Shown here: piece after piece, positions 54,495 to 63,263 of the stretch
Layout: the number at the start of each line of letters is the position of its first letter
Position numbering within the stretch: position 1 is the stretch's first letter
Assembly: GCA_035341855.1 (NCBI GenBank)
Contig: DAOQWA010000010.1
Coordinates: 1 to 64,000 of the forward strand
DNA: 64,000 nucleotides
From: QQVM01 sp035341855
Lineage (GTDB): Bacteria > Bacteroidota > Bacteroidia > AKYH767-A > 2013-40CM-41-45
Direction of reading: 5' to 3'
Program-made: the position numbers and the translations under genes
Notes under the pieces: generated by a model
The model's input: the letters and a program-made list of their open reading frames with translations, nothing else
Told to the model about the DNA's origin: nothing
Databases searched by the model: none

Positions 54495-55061
54495 TTATTT
54501 TAAGGTAAATGTGAATCTGAGTCCGGCAACAGGCTCACCATGTTGCAGAGTGCCCATGAACGGATCTGTTCTCAGGCTAAGGTCTTCACTAATGTCGAAA
54601 TTTCGCAGTTGAGCGTCAACATAAGCATCAATAATATTTAAAGAGTACAACACTGCTGTGAGTATATAACTCAGGTCACGATTTCTTCTATAGTAATCTT
54701 TTCTGACTTTAATATCATCAGTCGTAAAATTCGGGAACTGGTCAATGGTCAGCGAATCATTATCGTTTCTATAGAGAAATGCTGTCTTATAAAGTTTGTA
54801 ATTTTTATCATTGGAGTCAATAAAATAAACCAGAGCTCCAAAACCTGCATAAATAATTGGGATCTTCCAATATTTATGATTAGATGCTTGTCCCAACCCG
54901 GGGAGTATTGCCGATTGGAGTGCAATCTTATTGGCTCTTTTTCTGGATAAATTTGCCAGGGAGTCTTCCGGCTCTCCGGCCTTGGCCTGGAAAGATAAAA
55001 GGGGCAGAATGAGAAGCAATAAAATGGGGAATGTCAGGACCTTGAAATAATTTCCCTGCAT
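54495..55061 (-). CDS. DUF5683 membrane/secreted protein
   Basis: 188 residues. An N-terminal hydrophobic signal (VLTFPILLLLILPLLSFQAKA) is followed by the DUF5683 core: ALQSAILPGLGQASNHKYWKIPIIYAGFGALVYF and YKTAFLYRND. The function is unknown. It is kept in the parB-dapB interval in many Bacteroidota, which suggests an envelope role co-regulated with cell growth. Confidence 0.88.
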   Translation of the reverse strand: MQGNYFKVLTFPILLLLILPLLSFQAKAGEPEDSLANLSRKRANKIALQSAILPGLGQASNHKYWKIPIIYAGFGALVYFIDSNDKNYKLYKTAFLYRNDNDSLTIDQFPNFTTDDIKVRKDYYRRNRDLSYILTAVLYSLNIIDAYVDAQLRNFDISEDLSLRTDPFMGTLQHGEPVAGLRFTFTLK

Positions 55062-55109
55062 GTTATAACAATAATATGGGATAATTCAGTCATGAAATTA
55101 CCTTTTGAA

Positions 55110-56006
55110 TTAATAGTTCAACTGATCCAGGATGCGATTAAGGTCGCTATCATTTTCGAATGGGATCACGATTTTTCCACTACCATTTTTATTTCTCAGG
55201 AGCTTAACTTTAGCTTCAAAATGGCTGCATAAAATATTTTGGATTTTTGAAAATTCGAAATTCAGCTCTTCTTTTCCGCCCTTGTTCTTTTTTGATTTCG
55301 ACTGCTTGACATACTGACGTGCCCGGTTTTCTACGTCACGTACATTCAAATTTTGTTCAGTAATTTCTCTGAACATTTGGATCTGAGCAGCGGGGTCATC
55401 AACACCCAGTATAGCTCTTGCATGTCCCATGCTGATCTTTTCATCGCGAATAGCAGCCTGTATCACAGGGGGCAATTTTAACAAACGGATGAAGTTAGCA
55501 ACAGAGCTACGGCTTTTCCCGATCCTTTCACTCATTTCTTCCTGAGTAAGCGAGCATTCATCGATTAAACGTTTATAGCTTATCGCAACTTCGATGGCAT
55601 TCAAATCTCTTCTTTGAATATTTTCAACCAGAGCCATTTCAACCATTCCCTGATCATTTGCAATACGGATATATGCAGGTATTGATTTGAGACCGGCCAT
55701 TTGTGATGCCCTGAATCTTCTTTCTCCTGAAATGATCTGATACTTATCGTATCCTAATTTACGAACTGTTATAGGTTGAATTATACCTTGCTGTTGTATT
55801 GAAATCGAAAGCTCGGCAAGAGCTTCTGCCTCAAATTCTGAACGTGGTTGAAAGGGATTGGCTTCAATCTGATCAAGGGAAATCATTGCAACAGATCCAA
55901 CAATCGGGTCACGCGTTTCGGAACCTGACTGATGCGTAACATCCGTTTCCGCATTCTCTAACAATGCACTAAGGCCTCTGCCTAGTACGCTTTTTTTATT
56001 GCTCAT
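55110..56006 (-). CDS. parB: Chromosome-partitioning protein ParB
   Basis: 298 residues. The CTP-binding N-terminal domain (ANPFQPRSEF, ISGERRFRASQMAGL, VENIQRRDLNAIE), the helix-turn-helix (LTQEEMSERIGKSRSSVANFIRLL, KISMGHARAIL) and a C-terminal dimer domain are present. It loads on parS sites and spreads as a CTP-dependent clamp. The start overlaps parA by 11 nt. No TGTTNCACGTGAAACA-type parS site was seen in the window. Confidence 0.96.
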   Translation of the reverse strand: MSNKKSVLGRGLSALLENAETDVTHQSGSETRDPIVGSVAMISLDQIEANPFQPRSEFEAEALAELSISIQQQGIIQPITVRKLGYDKYQIISGERRFRASQMAGLKSIPAYIRIANDQGMVEMALVENIQRRDLNAIEVAISYKRLIDECSLTQEEMSERIGKSRSSVANFIRLLKLPPVIQAAIRDEKISMGHARAILGVDDPAAQIQMFREITEQNLNVRDVENRARQYVKQSKSKKNKGGKEELNFEFSKIQNILCSHFEAKVKLLRNKNGSGKIVIPFENDSDLNRILDQLNY

Positions 56007-56811
56007 CAGTTACAGCTATTTTTTTATCTGCTTCTTTAATTTTAGTCAGATTGTTTTTTTGTAAAATTTCACGAGCAAGATTCAGGTAATTAATTGACCC
56101 TTTGCTGCTGGCATCATGCATAATAATTGTTTGTCCAAAACTTGGAGCCTCACCCAGCTTAGTGTTTCTCTGGATGATCGTATCAAATACCATTTGCTGG
56201 AAATGTGTTTTTACCTCTTCTACAACCTGATTGGAAAGACGTAACCTTGAGTCATACATTGTGAGAAGAATTCCTTCTATAGCCAATTCAGGATTCAAAC
56301 GGCTTTGAACAATTTTAATTGTATTCAAAAGTTTACCAAGTCCTTCCAGTGCAAAATATTCACATTGGACAGGAATGATGACTGAATCAGCTGCAGTAAG
56401 TGCGTTGATCGTAACCAGACCTAAAGATGGAGAACAGTCGATGACGATGAAGTCGTAATCATTTTTAATTTTCTCAAGAACTTCCTTCATTTTCCGTTCA
56501 CGATTCGGAAGATGTATCATTTCGATTTCAGCACCTACAAGGTCGATATGGGAGGGAAGCAGAAATAAATTTGGAGTCTCAGTCTGCAATACTATATCCT
56601 TAGGATCAGCATCATTGATAATACATTCATAGATACTTGTTTTGATATTTCTTGGATCATAACCAACGCCGGACGTTGCGTTGGCTTGAGGATCACTATC
56701 TATGAGTAGTGTTTTATATTCCAGCACAGCCAGACTGGCTGCAAGGTTCATTGCCGTTGTGGTTTTTCCAACGCCTCCTTTTTGGTTTGCAATGGCGATA
56801 ATTTTTCCCAT
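55996..56811 (-). CDS. parA: Chromosome-partitioning ATPase ParA (Soj)
   Basis: 271 residues from ATG 56811 (another ATG four codons upstream is possible). KGGVGKTTTAMNLA is the deviant Walker A with the signature Lys, then LLIDSDPQANATSG and VIDCSPSLGLVTINAL. It binds DNA non-specifically in the ATP state and moves ParB-parS complexes. It leads the conserved parA-parB-DUF5683-dapB-lepB series. Confidence 0.96.
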   Translation of the reverse strand: MGKIIAIANQKGGVGKTTTAMNLAASLAVLEYKTLLIDSDPQANATSGVGYDPRNIKTSIYECIINDADPKDIVLQTETPNLFLLPSHIDLVGAEIEMIHLPNRERKMKEVLEKIKNDYDFIVIDCSPSLGLVTINALTAADSVIIPVQCEYFALEGLGKLLNTIKIVQSRLNPELAIEGILLTMYDSRLRLSNQVVEEVKTHFQQMVFDTIIQRNTKLGEAPSFGQTIIMHDASSKGSINYLNLAREILQKNNLTKIKEADKKIAVTDEQ

Positions 56812-56879
56812 TTCTTCTTTCATTTATAGGCTAAGAATTTTTTTTCGTAGCACCGGGTTGAGAAACGTATTAACGTTCC

Positions 56880-57560
56880 TTATATTTCAATCGTCTCACC
56901 GATTTTCATTAATTGTAGTTCTTTTCCTGCATGATCAAATTTTCGGATGGCATCTTCATGATCGATAACAATTACATCGAAGGTATCATAGTGCATACCG
57001 ATAATACGGTCGCAACGGATAAATTCAGAAGCAATCACGGCATTGTCAACCCCCATGGTGAAATTATTTCCCAGAGGTAAAAATGCAAAATCCATTCTTT
57101 TGTAATCTCCGATAAGCTTCATATCCAAATGCAGTGCCGTATCTCCTGCATAATAAAACTTCCCTTCCGGAGCTTCTACCAAGAATCCCATAGGATTTCC
57201 TCCATAAGTTCCATCAGGGAGGCTGCTTGAGTGAACTGCATTCACACATTTGACTTTTCCGAAATCAAAGATCCAGTGCCCACCGATATTCATTGGATGG
57301 GTCTTATTGATCCCTTTACTTTGTACCCAATTATGAATTTCCCAGTTGCTGATTACACAAGCACCGGTCTGTCGTGCTAATTCAATAAGGTCAGCCGTAT
57401 GATCTTCATGGCCATGAGATACAAGAATGTAATCAGCCTTGATGGCTCCAAAGTCTATTTGGGCCGCCTTCGAATTAGGGCGGATGAATGGATCAAAAAG
57501 AAGTTTTTTGCCATTTACTTCAATTAGAAAGCAGGAATGGCCAAAATAGGTTATTAGCAT
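56880..57560 (-). CDS. UPF0173 metal-dependent hydrolase (metallo-beta-lactamase fold)
   Basis: 226 residues from ATG 57560; a TTG-type start six codons upstream is unlikely because ITYFGHSCFLIEVNGKKLLFDPF is the usual family start. SHGHEDHTAD is the HxHxDH metal motif and YYAGDTALHLDMKLIG carries the later Asp ligand. The substrate of this family is unknown. It lies about 70 nt upstream of parA in the same direction. Confidence 0.92.
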   Translation of the reverse strand: MLITYFGHSCFLIEVNGKKLLFDPFIRPNSKAAQIDFGAIKADYILVSHGHEDHTADLIELARQTGACVISNWEIHNWVQSKGINKTHPMNIGGHWIFDFGKVKCVNAVHSSSLPDGTYGGNPMGFLVEAPEGKFYYAGDTALHLDMKLIGDYKRMDFAFLPLGNNFTMGVDNAVIASEFIRCDRIIGMHYDTFDVIVIDHEDAIRKFDHAGKELQLMKIGETIEI

Positions 57561-57575
57561 AGGGTGAACTAGCTG

Positions 57576-57583
57576 CAAAAATA
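57576..57583 (-). promoter_or_regulatory. Candidate -7 element for the UPF0173 gene
   Basis: TATTTTTG on the minus strand, 16 nt upstream of ATG 57560. No -33 element was found, so the support is weak. The rest of the interval up to the PUR gene holds only a terminator. Confidence 0.3.
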
Positions 57584-57742
57584 AGCGTTTTAAGCCAGCT
57601 AGTCTCTAAAGTTACCAACATCAGCAGAATGCATGTTGAAAAGAGTGATGTTTTTGTAACAAGTTTATGAACAAAAATAGTCCATAGCCTGAGCCTCAGA
57701 AGTTAAGCTCCTCTCATTCTTTGTTCTCATCCATTTGTATAG

Positions 57743-57779
57743 AAAAAAAGATCCCACATTACCCATGGGATCTTTTTTA
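57743..57779 (-). terminator. Rho-independent terminator after the PUR-alpha-like gene
   Basis: AGATCCCA and TGGGATCT pair around a 9 nt loop, with runs of A before and T after, so it may act in both directions. It is placed to end the transcript of the gene at 57830-58198. Confidence 0.85.
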
Positions 57780-57829
57780 AGAAAATTTCATACAATAAGG
57801 ACCTAACTGAAATGGATCATCTGTTATAA

Positions 57830-58198
57830 CTAGCCCAGATCATCAAAATTCACATCACTATACGGTGAACTTGGCTCTGATGGACTAGCCTCGGCATCCT
57901 TTTTTGAGGCTCTGTGCTCAAAAGAAGTGCCATTTGGATCCTCAGGTTTCAATGTGCCAACGTGTTCAATAGCCTCCAGTAAGCCATCGCTGAATTTCTG
58001 GAAGTCTTCACGGTATAAAAATATTTTATGCTTCTCAAAAAACGGTGTGCCATTATCACCAATTCTTTTTTTGCTTTCAGTAATGGTCAGGTAGAAATCG
58101 TTCGCCTTCGTGCTCTTCACATCGAAGAAGTATGTACGCTTCCCTGCTCTAACTGCTTTCGAAAATACTTCCTCTCTTTGTTGGTTGTTCTCTGACAT
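57830..58198 (-). CDS. PUR-alpha-like nucleic-acid-binding protein (DUF3276)
   Basis: 122 residues. One PUR repeat: VFSKAVRAGKRTYFFDVKSTKANDFYLTITESKK followed by FEKHKIFLYREDFQKFSDGLLEAIEHV. Bacterial PUR proteins of this type (for example in Borrelia) bind single-stranded DNA and RNA. The Ser/Pro/Asp-rich tail is probably disordered. It has its own strong promoter and a terminator, so it is a single-gene unit. Confidence 0.87.
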   Translation of the reverse strand: MSENNQQREEVFSKAVRAGKRTYFFDVKSTKANDFYLTITESKKRIGDNGTPFFEKHKIFLYREDFQKFSDGLLEAIEHVGTLKPEDPNGTSFEHRASKKDAEASPSEPSSPYSDVNFDDLG

Positions 58199-58232
58199 AA
58201 ACTAGTATGATTTATGAATTGGGTTATGGAAC

Positions 58233-58262
58233 AAAAATATAAAAATATTTAGAAGTACAAAT
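58233..58262 (-). promoter_or_regulatory. Promoter of the PUR-alpha-like gene
   Basis: On the minus strand TTTG (58262-58259), 18 nt spacer, TATTTTTG (58240-58233). It predicts a leader of about 30 nt before the ATG at 58198. Confidence 0.55.
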
Positions 58263-58385
58263 TCTCCAAGCTCTTTTTGACTAGCTGATTATCAGCGTTT
58301 AAGGAGCAGTTTCCTGTAGTGAAATTTTCCAAAGTCCCTCTGAAAGTCTTGATTGAGAGGGCTTCTATCATTTCAGACCAAGGTT

Positions 58386-61337
58386 CTATTCAGTGAGAGA
58401 GACTTTTTCTTTTAAAAAGGAACCTGTATATGAAGCTTCACAGTTTGCCAGATCATCAGGTGTTCCTTCAAACACGATTTGCCCACCTCTACGGCCACCT
58501 TCAGGACCAATATCAATGACCCAATCGGCACACTTGATGACATCCGGGTTATGTTCTATGACGAGAATGCTATTCCCTTGCTCAATCAGCATATTGAATG
58601 CATGGAGGAGTTTTCGGATATCCTGAAAATGTAAACCTGTTGTTGGTTCGTCAAAGATGAAATAAGTGTGAGTGCCTTGCGAGCCTTTTCCGAGAAAGGA
58701 AGCAAGTTTTACGCGTTGAGCTTCGCCTCCTGACAAAGTACTTGATGACTGTCCTAATTTTACATATCCTAGTCCTACATCGGCGAGTGGTTGAAGCTTA
58801 GCTGCAATTTTACCTGCATGACCTGCAGTTTTGCCCGTGCCTCCAAAGAAATCGATGGCTTCGTCGACAGTGAGATCAAGGATATCTGCGATATTTTTTC
58901 CTTTATATTCTACGTCCAGTATTTCTGCTCTAAATCTTTTGCCATTACAATTTTCGCAGGTGAGATGAATATCTGCCATGAACTGCATTTCTATTCTAAC
59001 TTCGCCTTCTCCTTCACAAACATCACAACGACCACCTTCAACGTTGAAAGAGAAGTGTGATGGTTTATACCTTCTTCCCCGAGAAAGAGGTAATTCAGAA
59101 TACAGTGCCCTCACCTCGTCATACGCTTTAACATAGGTAACAGGATTCGAACGGGACGATTTGCCTATTGGATTCTGATCCACAAATTCAACTGCAGTGA
59201 TCTTATTATAGTCACCACTGATCTTATCGAAGGTACCGCTTTGTTCACCATAGCCTCCATGGATCTTCTTTAATGCCGGATAAAGAACTTTTTTTACCAG
59301 CGAAGTTTTGCCGCTACCACTAACTCCTGTCACTACATTTAATATTCCCAAAGGAAATCGAACATTCAAATTCTTTAAGTTGTTTTCACGCGCTCCTTCG
59401 ATACTGATAGAACTTTTCCATTTTCTACGGCGCTCAGGTAATTCTATTCTTTCCCGGCCACTAAGAAATTTCCCGGTCATGCTGTTGGTGTCTGAGATGA
59501 TCCCGGAATAATCACCCTGAAATACCAATTGACCACCATTTCTTCCTGCGCCCGGTCCGATGTCAATCAACTGGTCAGCAGTTTTCATTATTTCTTCGTC
59601 ATGCTCCACAACAATAAGTGTGTTGCCGCTATCCCTCAAAGATTTTAAAACTCCTATGAGTCTGTGCGTATCTCTGGGATGTAAGCCAATACTTGGTTCA
59701 TCCAGAATATACATAGAGCCGACCAGGCTACTACCTAAAGATGTTGCAAGGTTAATTCGTTGTGACTCGCCACCTGAAAGTGTATTCGATAAGCGATTCA
59801 ATGTTAAGTAACCTAATCCGACATTAAATAAAAAATCAAGTCTGTTTTTAATTTCTACCAAAATTCTCTTTGTTACCTGTTGCTCGTAGTCGTTTAGGTT
59901 TAGATTTTGGAAAAATGCCTGATTCTCCTCAACAGATTGCAGTACAATTTCTGTGATCGACCTGCCTCCAACTTTCACATGTGATGCATCACTGCGCAGC
60001 CTGGTACCCAAGCACTCCGGGCATGTTGTCCTTCCTCTGTATCTTGACAACATGACACGATACTGTATCTTGTATGCTTGCGCTTCGATCCATTTGAAAA
60101 AATCATTTAAGCCTTCGAAGTATTCATTTCCGGTCCATAAAAGTTTCCGATGTTCCTGACTAAGTTCATAAACCGGGCGGTGGATAGGGAAGTCAAATTT
60201 GTATGATGCTTTTACAAGTTTTTCATTCCATTCTTTCATTTTTTCTCCACGCCAGCAAACAATGGCTCCATCGAAAATTGAAAGACTTTTATCCGGAATT
60301 ACCAGGTCTTCATCAATACCTATGATGGATCCAAATCCTTCACATTTTTTACAGGCTCCATAAGGATTATTAAAACTAAATAGTTGTGTACTTGGTTCTT
60401 CAAAGCTGATTCCATCTAATTCAAAGTTATTTGAAAAGATGAGCGTCTCTGATTTTTTTTTATCCTGCAAAATTTCGGCAGCACAATGACCGTGTCCCTC
60501 AAAGAAAGCCGTCTGTATAGAATCAGCTATCCTGGAATTATTTGCATCATCGTTTTCAGTAATGCTAAATCGATCAATTATAATCCGAATGATATCCTGA
60601 GAAGGAACAACACTTTGTTCTATGCTTTCAAGTTCCGCAATCTTTTTTTTCTTTGGCTCTTTTTTCACACCGGCACCAAGTCCTAAAGTTTTACTTAGCT
60701 GTTTTAAAAACTTTGCATTGTCCGGTCCAAGCAAATCTTCAACTTTATAAATTTCTCCTGACACACTCACTCTCACAAAGCCTTTTTGCAGAAGCACATT
60801 CATTTCTTCCTCAATAGTTCTGCCGGCATGTAGAAATAGTGGAGAGGACAAAATTATTTTAGTTCCTGTCGGATACTCAATCAAAGACTTATATACATCT
60901 TCAACAGTATGCCTTTTTACTTCCAGGCCTGAAACCGGAGAGATCGTTTTCCCGATCCTGGCGAAAAGTAATTTTAGATAGTCGTAAATTTCTGTCGAAG
61001 TCCCTACTGTAGACCTGGGATTTCTTGTATTTACTTTTTGTTCAATGGCAACAGCAGGGGAGATCCCTTTGATATAATCCACATCAGGCTTGTCCATTCT
61101 TCCAATGAATTGCCTGGCATAGGAACTGAGACTCTCTACATAGCGTCTTTGACCTTCTGCATAAAGAGTATCAAAGGCAAGTGATGATTTTCCGGATCCT
61201 GATAAGCCTGTTATGACAACAAATTTATTTCTAGGGATAGCAACATCTAAATTTTTGAGGTTATGCACCCTTGCACCTTTGATGATGATAAATTTCCTGG
61301 GATCAAGCTGGCTAAAAGTAGAATTGGAGGCGGACAT
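58386..61337 (-). CDS. uvrA: Excinuclease ABC subunit A (UvrA)
   Basis: 983 residues from ATG 61337 (a TTG four codons upstream is too close to the promoter). Two ABC modules: Walker A GLSGSGKSSLAFDT and GVSGSGKTSLV, signatures LSGGESQRI and LSGGEAQRVKLA, and zinc-finger Cys pairs (CPECLGTRL; CDVCEGEGEV...CENCNGKRF). NTRNPRSTVGTSTEIYDYL is typical. It recognises DNA damage in nucleotide excision repair with UvrB. A weak stem (CCCTCT/AGAGGG, 58336-58361) lies downstream. Confidence 0.97.
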   Translation of the reverse strand: MSASNSTFSQLDPRKFIIIKGARVHNLKNLDVAIPRNKFVVITGLSGSGKSSLAFDTLYAEGQRRYVESLSSYARQFIGRMDKPDVDYIKGISPAVAIEQKVNTRNPRSTVGTSTEIYDYLKLLFARIGKTISPVSGLEVKRHTVEDVYKSLIEYPTGTKIILSSPLFLHAGRTIEEEMNVLLQKGFVRVSVSGEIYKVEDLLGPDNAKFLKQLSKTLGLGAGVKKEPKKKKIAELESIEQSVVPSQDIIRIIIDRFSITENDDANNSRIADSIQTAFFEGHGHCAAEILQDKKKSETLIFSNNFELDGISFEEPSTQLFSFNNPYGACKKCEGFGSIIGIDEDLVIPDKSLSIFDGAIVCWRGEKMKEWNEKLVKASYKFDFPIHRPVYELSQEHRKLLWTGNEYFEGLNDFFKWIEAQAYKIQYRVMLSRYRGRTTCPECLGTRLRSDASHVKVGGRSITEIVLQSVEENQAFFQNLNLNDYEQQVTKRILVEIKNRLDFLFNVGLGYLTLNRLSNTLSGGESQRINLATSLGSSLVGSMYILDEPSIGLHPRDTHRLIGVLKSLRDSGNTLIVVEHDEEIMKTADQLIDIGPGAGRNGGQLVFQGDYSGIISDTNSMTGKFLSGRERIELPERRRKWKSSISIEGARENNLKNLNVRFPLGILNVVTGVSGSGKTSLVKKVLYPALKKIHGGYGEQSGTFDKISGDYNKITAVEFVDQNPIGKSSRSNPVTYVKAYDEVRALYSELPLSRGRRYKPSHFSFNVEGGRCDVCEGEGEVRIEMQFMADIHLTCENCNGKRFRAEILDVEYKGKNIADILDLTVDEAIDFFGGTGKTAGHAGKIAAKLQPLADVGLGYVKLGQSSSTLSGGEAQRVKLASFLGKGSQGTHTYFIFDEPTTGLHFQDIRKLLHAFNMLIEQGNSILVIEHNPDVIKCADWVIDIGPEGGRRGGQIVFEGTPDDLANCEASYTGSFLKEKVSLTE

Positions 61338-61353
61338 AGGTCTTGACAATTTG

Positions 61354-61361
61354 CAAAGTTA
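61354..61361 (-). promoter_or_regulatory. Candidate -7 element for uvrA
   Basis: TAACTTTG on the minus strand fits TAnnTTTG; TTG lies 23 nt upstream (61387-61385). It would give a very short leader before ATG 61337. Confidence 0.4.
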
Positions 61362-61498
61362 AGAAAATAGGCAGCTTTTGATGCCAATGGTCATACTATG
61401 TTTCTGGCTGCATGCATAATTAATCCCCGATTTTCATGGAATTTTTGCATGTATGTAAGATTTTAACCATTAATGCTGAAAATAAAATCAGGGTACTA

Positions 61499-61529
61499 TT
61501 GTATAATTAGTTACGATGTATTATATTTG
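61499..61529 (+). promoter_or_regulatory. Promoter of the ECF sigma factor gene
   Basis: TTG at 61499-61501, 20 nt spacer, TATATTTG at 61522-61529. The predicted leader is about 125 nt, unusually long for this window. Apart from the divergent uvrA element, nothing else was recognised in the 322 nt between the two genes. Confidence 0.55.
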
Positions 61530-61659
61530 ATTTAAATACGATCAGGAATTTGTTGCGGGTGCAGCAATATTCAATTTCAAACAACACATAAAATCAGGAG
61601 GCTCCATAGTTAAACTTCTACTTTAATCTTTTACAAACTAAATTAAAGCTGGAAGCAAT

Positions 61660-62247
61660 ATGGTTAAAACTCATCTGATGGATGATAAAGACTTAGTAAG
61701 TCTATATCAAACCGGCGATCAAGCCGCAATTACCGAACTTATTACACGTTACAAGCAACGAATCTTTTCGGCCATATTCTTTTTGGTCAAGAATCGTGAA
61801 TTGGCTGAAGATCTCTTTCAGGAGACCTTTATCAAGATCATCAACAGTCTCCGAAAGAATCATTACAATGAACAAGGGAAATTTCTACCCTGGGCACTCC
61901 GTATTGCCCATAATCTGGTGATCGATCACTTCAGAAAAGAAAAACTGATGCCATTGCAACGCGATTCAGAAGAATTCAGCGTTTTTGACGTCTTACCACA
62001 AAATGAAAAGAATCCTGAACAGAGAATAATACAGGATGAAAAGGTGGCTTTTGTGAATGCATTATTAGACAAATTACCACCGGATCAAAGGGAAGTGGTC
62101 ATTTTGAGGCATTATGGGGGTTTATCCTTCAAAGAGATCTCTAAGATGTTGGATATTAATATAAATACAGCACTCGGAAGAATGCATTATGCAATCTTGA
62201 AAATGCGCGAAATGGTTAATAAGGATGTGCTGAACGGTACAGAGTGA
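61660..62247 (+). CDS. ECF RNA polymerase sigma factor
   Basis: 195 residues. Region 2 (AITELITRYKQRIFSAIFFLVKNRELAEDLFQETFIKI, FLPWALRIAHNLVIDHFRKEK) and region 4 (LPPDQREVVILRHYGGLSFKEISKMLDININTALGRMHYAILKMRE) define a group IV sigma-70. It should direct transcription of an envelope or stress regulon. No classical zinc anti-sigma gene is adjacent; instead a 69-residue protein gene follows 70 nt on. Its target promoters are unknown. Confidence 0.95.
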   Translation: MVKTHLMDDKDLVSLYQTGDQAAITELITRYKQRIFSAIFFLVKNRELAEDLFQETFIKIINSLRKNHYNEQGKFLPWALRIAHNLVIDHFRKEKLMPLQRDSEEFSVFDVLPQNEKNPEQRIIQDEKVAFVNALLDKLPPDQREVVILRHYGGLSFKEISKMLDININTALGRMHYAILKMREMVNKDVLNGTE

Positions 62248-62317
62248 TTTTTTTTAAAAGCTGACAATATTTATTATCAGCCTTTCGTTATGTAGGAGTA
62301 ATCTAAATCCTACATGC

Positions 62318-62527
62318 ATGCTTAAAAATTCTACTCGAAACAATTTAGTACGTTATGCTTACAATGAAACCGGACTTATAGACGGTGATCAGACCCAGAG
62401 ATTAATTGATGGTGATCCATTGGTTGAAAATGAGTTTAAAGAAATTGTAGATTTCATAAATCTTCTTGATGAGATCAAATTGGAACCTTCCGCTGAATGT
62501 ATCAAGCGGATCATGGCTCATTCTTAA
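62318..62527 (+). CDS. Small protein downstream of the ECF sigma factor
   Basis: 69 residues, acidic and mostly helical by inspection: NNLVRYAYNETGLIDGDQTQRLIDGDPLVENEFKEIVDFI. It has no membrane segment and no zinc ligands. The sigma-proximal position and lack of an independent promoter suggest co-expression, perhaps as a regulator of the sigma factor, but I do not recognise a characterised family. A terminator follows. Confidence 0.7.
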   Translation: MLKNSTRNNLVRYAYNETGLIDGDQTQRLIDGDPLVENEFKEIVDFINLLDEIKLEPSAECIKRIMAHS

Positions 62528-62572
62528 TTGAACAACGGTATTCGGCATATTCGTTTTATTTTTCGGAGACCA

Positions 62573-62609
62573 CAAAAAAAACAGCGGCTCGCAGTACCGC
62601 TGTTTTTTT
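62573..62609 (+). terminator. Rho-independent terminator of the sigma-factor unit
   Basis: ACAGCGG and CCGCTGT pair around a 9 nt loop, flanked by eight A and seven T, so it could act on both strands. It lies 46 nt after the small protein gene. Confidence 0.9.
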
Positions 62610-62880
62610 GTTCTCTCTAACCAAATTTACTTTTTTATAATACCATAGGCCTTTGTTTTTGAATTATAGTTCAATTTATTCCTGACAGAATAAGATCTCA
62701 AACTTTTTAGGCACAATCCGAGTGACTCATGGTATAAGGTCTGTTTTACATGGTGAATATCGTAGATGAAAAATTCACATTTATAGGTCATTTGATAGCC
62801 TGAATTCATGTATTTCAAAGTGATGATTACCTTTGCTATTGTATCTTGCCTAGTATAAGTCAATTAGGTGTTTTCAAAGA

Positions 62881-63066
62881 ATGACTCCCGATCAAATAAC
62901 CAAGCATGAAACTTCTTATGAAGGAAAGCGACAAGCATCCTAAATATTTAAAGGAAAAAAGTTTAAGAATGGAGACAGCTTTGAATCACAAACAAATTAT
63001 GATGAACAAGGATATATTCAAGCGAGTAAGACAAGCAAAATAGCAGGGTTAGATCAGTTGAGATGA
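62881..63066 (+). pseudogene. Possible gene remnant
   Basis: A frame from ATG 62881 to TGA 63066 is broken by TAA at 62941. The part after that stop (FKGKKFKNGDSFESQTNYDE and onward) reads like coding sequence, and the stretch is AT-rich. It could be a decayed small gene or chance. No family is recognised. Confidence 0.2.
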
Positions 63067-63207
63067 ATGCAGATCGTGACGGACTTTTTTCAAAACGTAC
63101 TGATTATATCATTGAGCGAAAGATTGAGTATTTTTAAACCTTTTTTTCTGCGGAATTAGGTTGGTATTTTCGGATATCTATTTTACTCACTTGTTCTGTT
63201 CTATCAA

Positions 63208-63215
63208 TAATTTTG
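63208..63215 (+). promoter_or_regulatory. Candidate -7 element for nth
   Basis: TAATTTTG fits TAnnTTTG and lies 48 nt before the nth ATG; -33 element unclear. Confidence 0.35.
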
Positions 63216-63263
63216 TTTACACAGGCGATCGCTGTCAATTTTTCATTTCTTAAAAAATAAAGA

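Larger units (their letters stand above)
62528..63263. other. Gene-poor stretch between the sigma-factor unit and nth
   Basis: 736 nt with no confident gene. It holds the terminator at 62573-62609, a possible gene remnant at 62881-63066 and a candidate nth -7 element at 63208-63215. A 78-codon minus-strand frame (62627-62863) begins with TTG and shows no recognisable motif, so it is not called. Confidence 0.6.

Noticed and set aside
62627..62863. 78-codon minus-strand frame between the sigma unit and nth
   Set aside because: It starts with TTG, lacks a promoter or recognisable motif, and lies in a low-complexity AT-rich stretch.
62906..63043. 45-codon plus-strand frame MKLLMKESDK...
   Set aside because: Too short, Lys-rich by AT bias, and overlapping another equally weak frame; no supporting signal.
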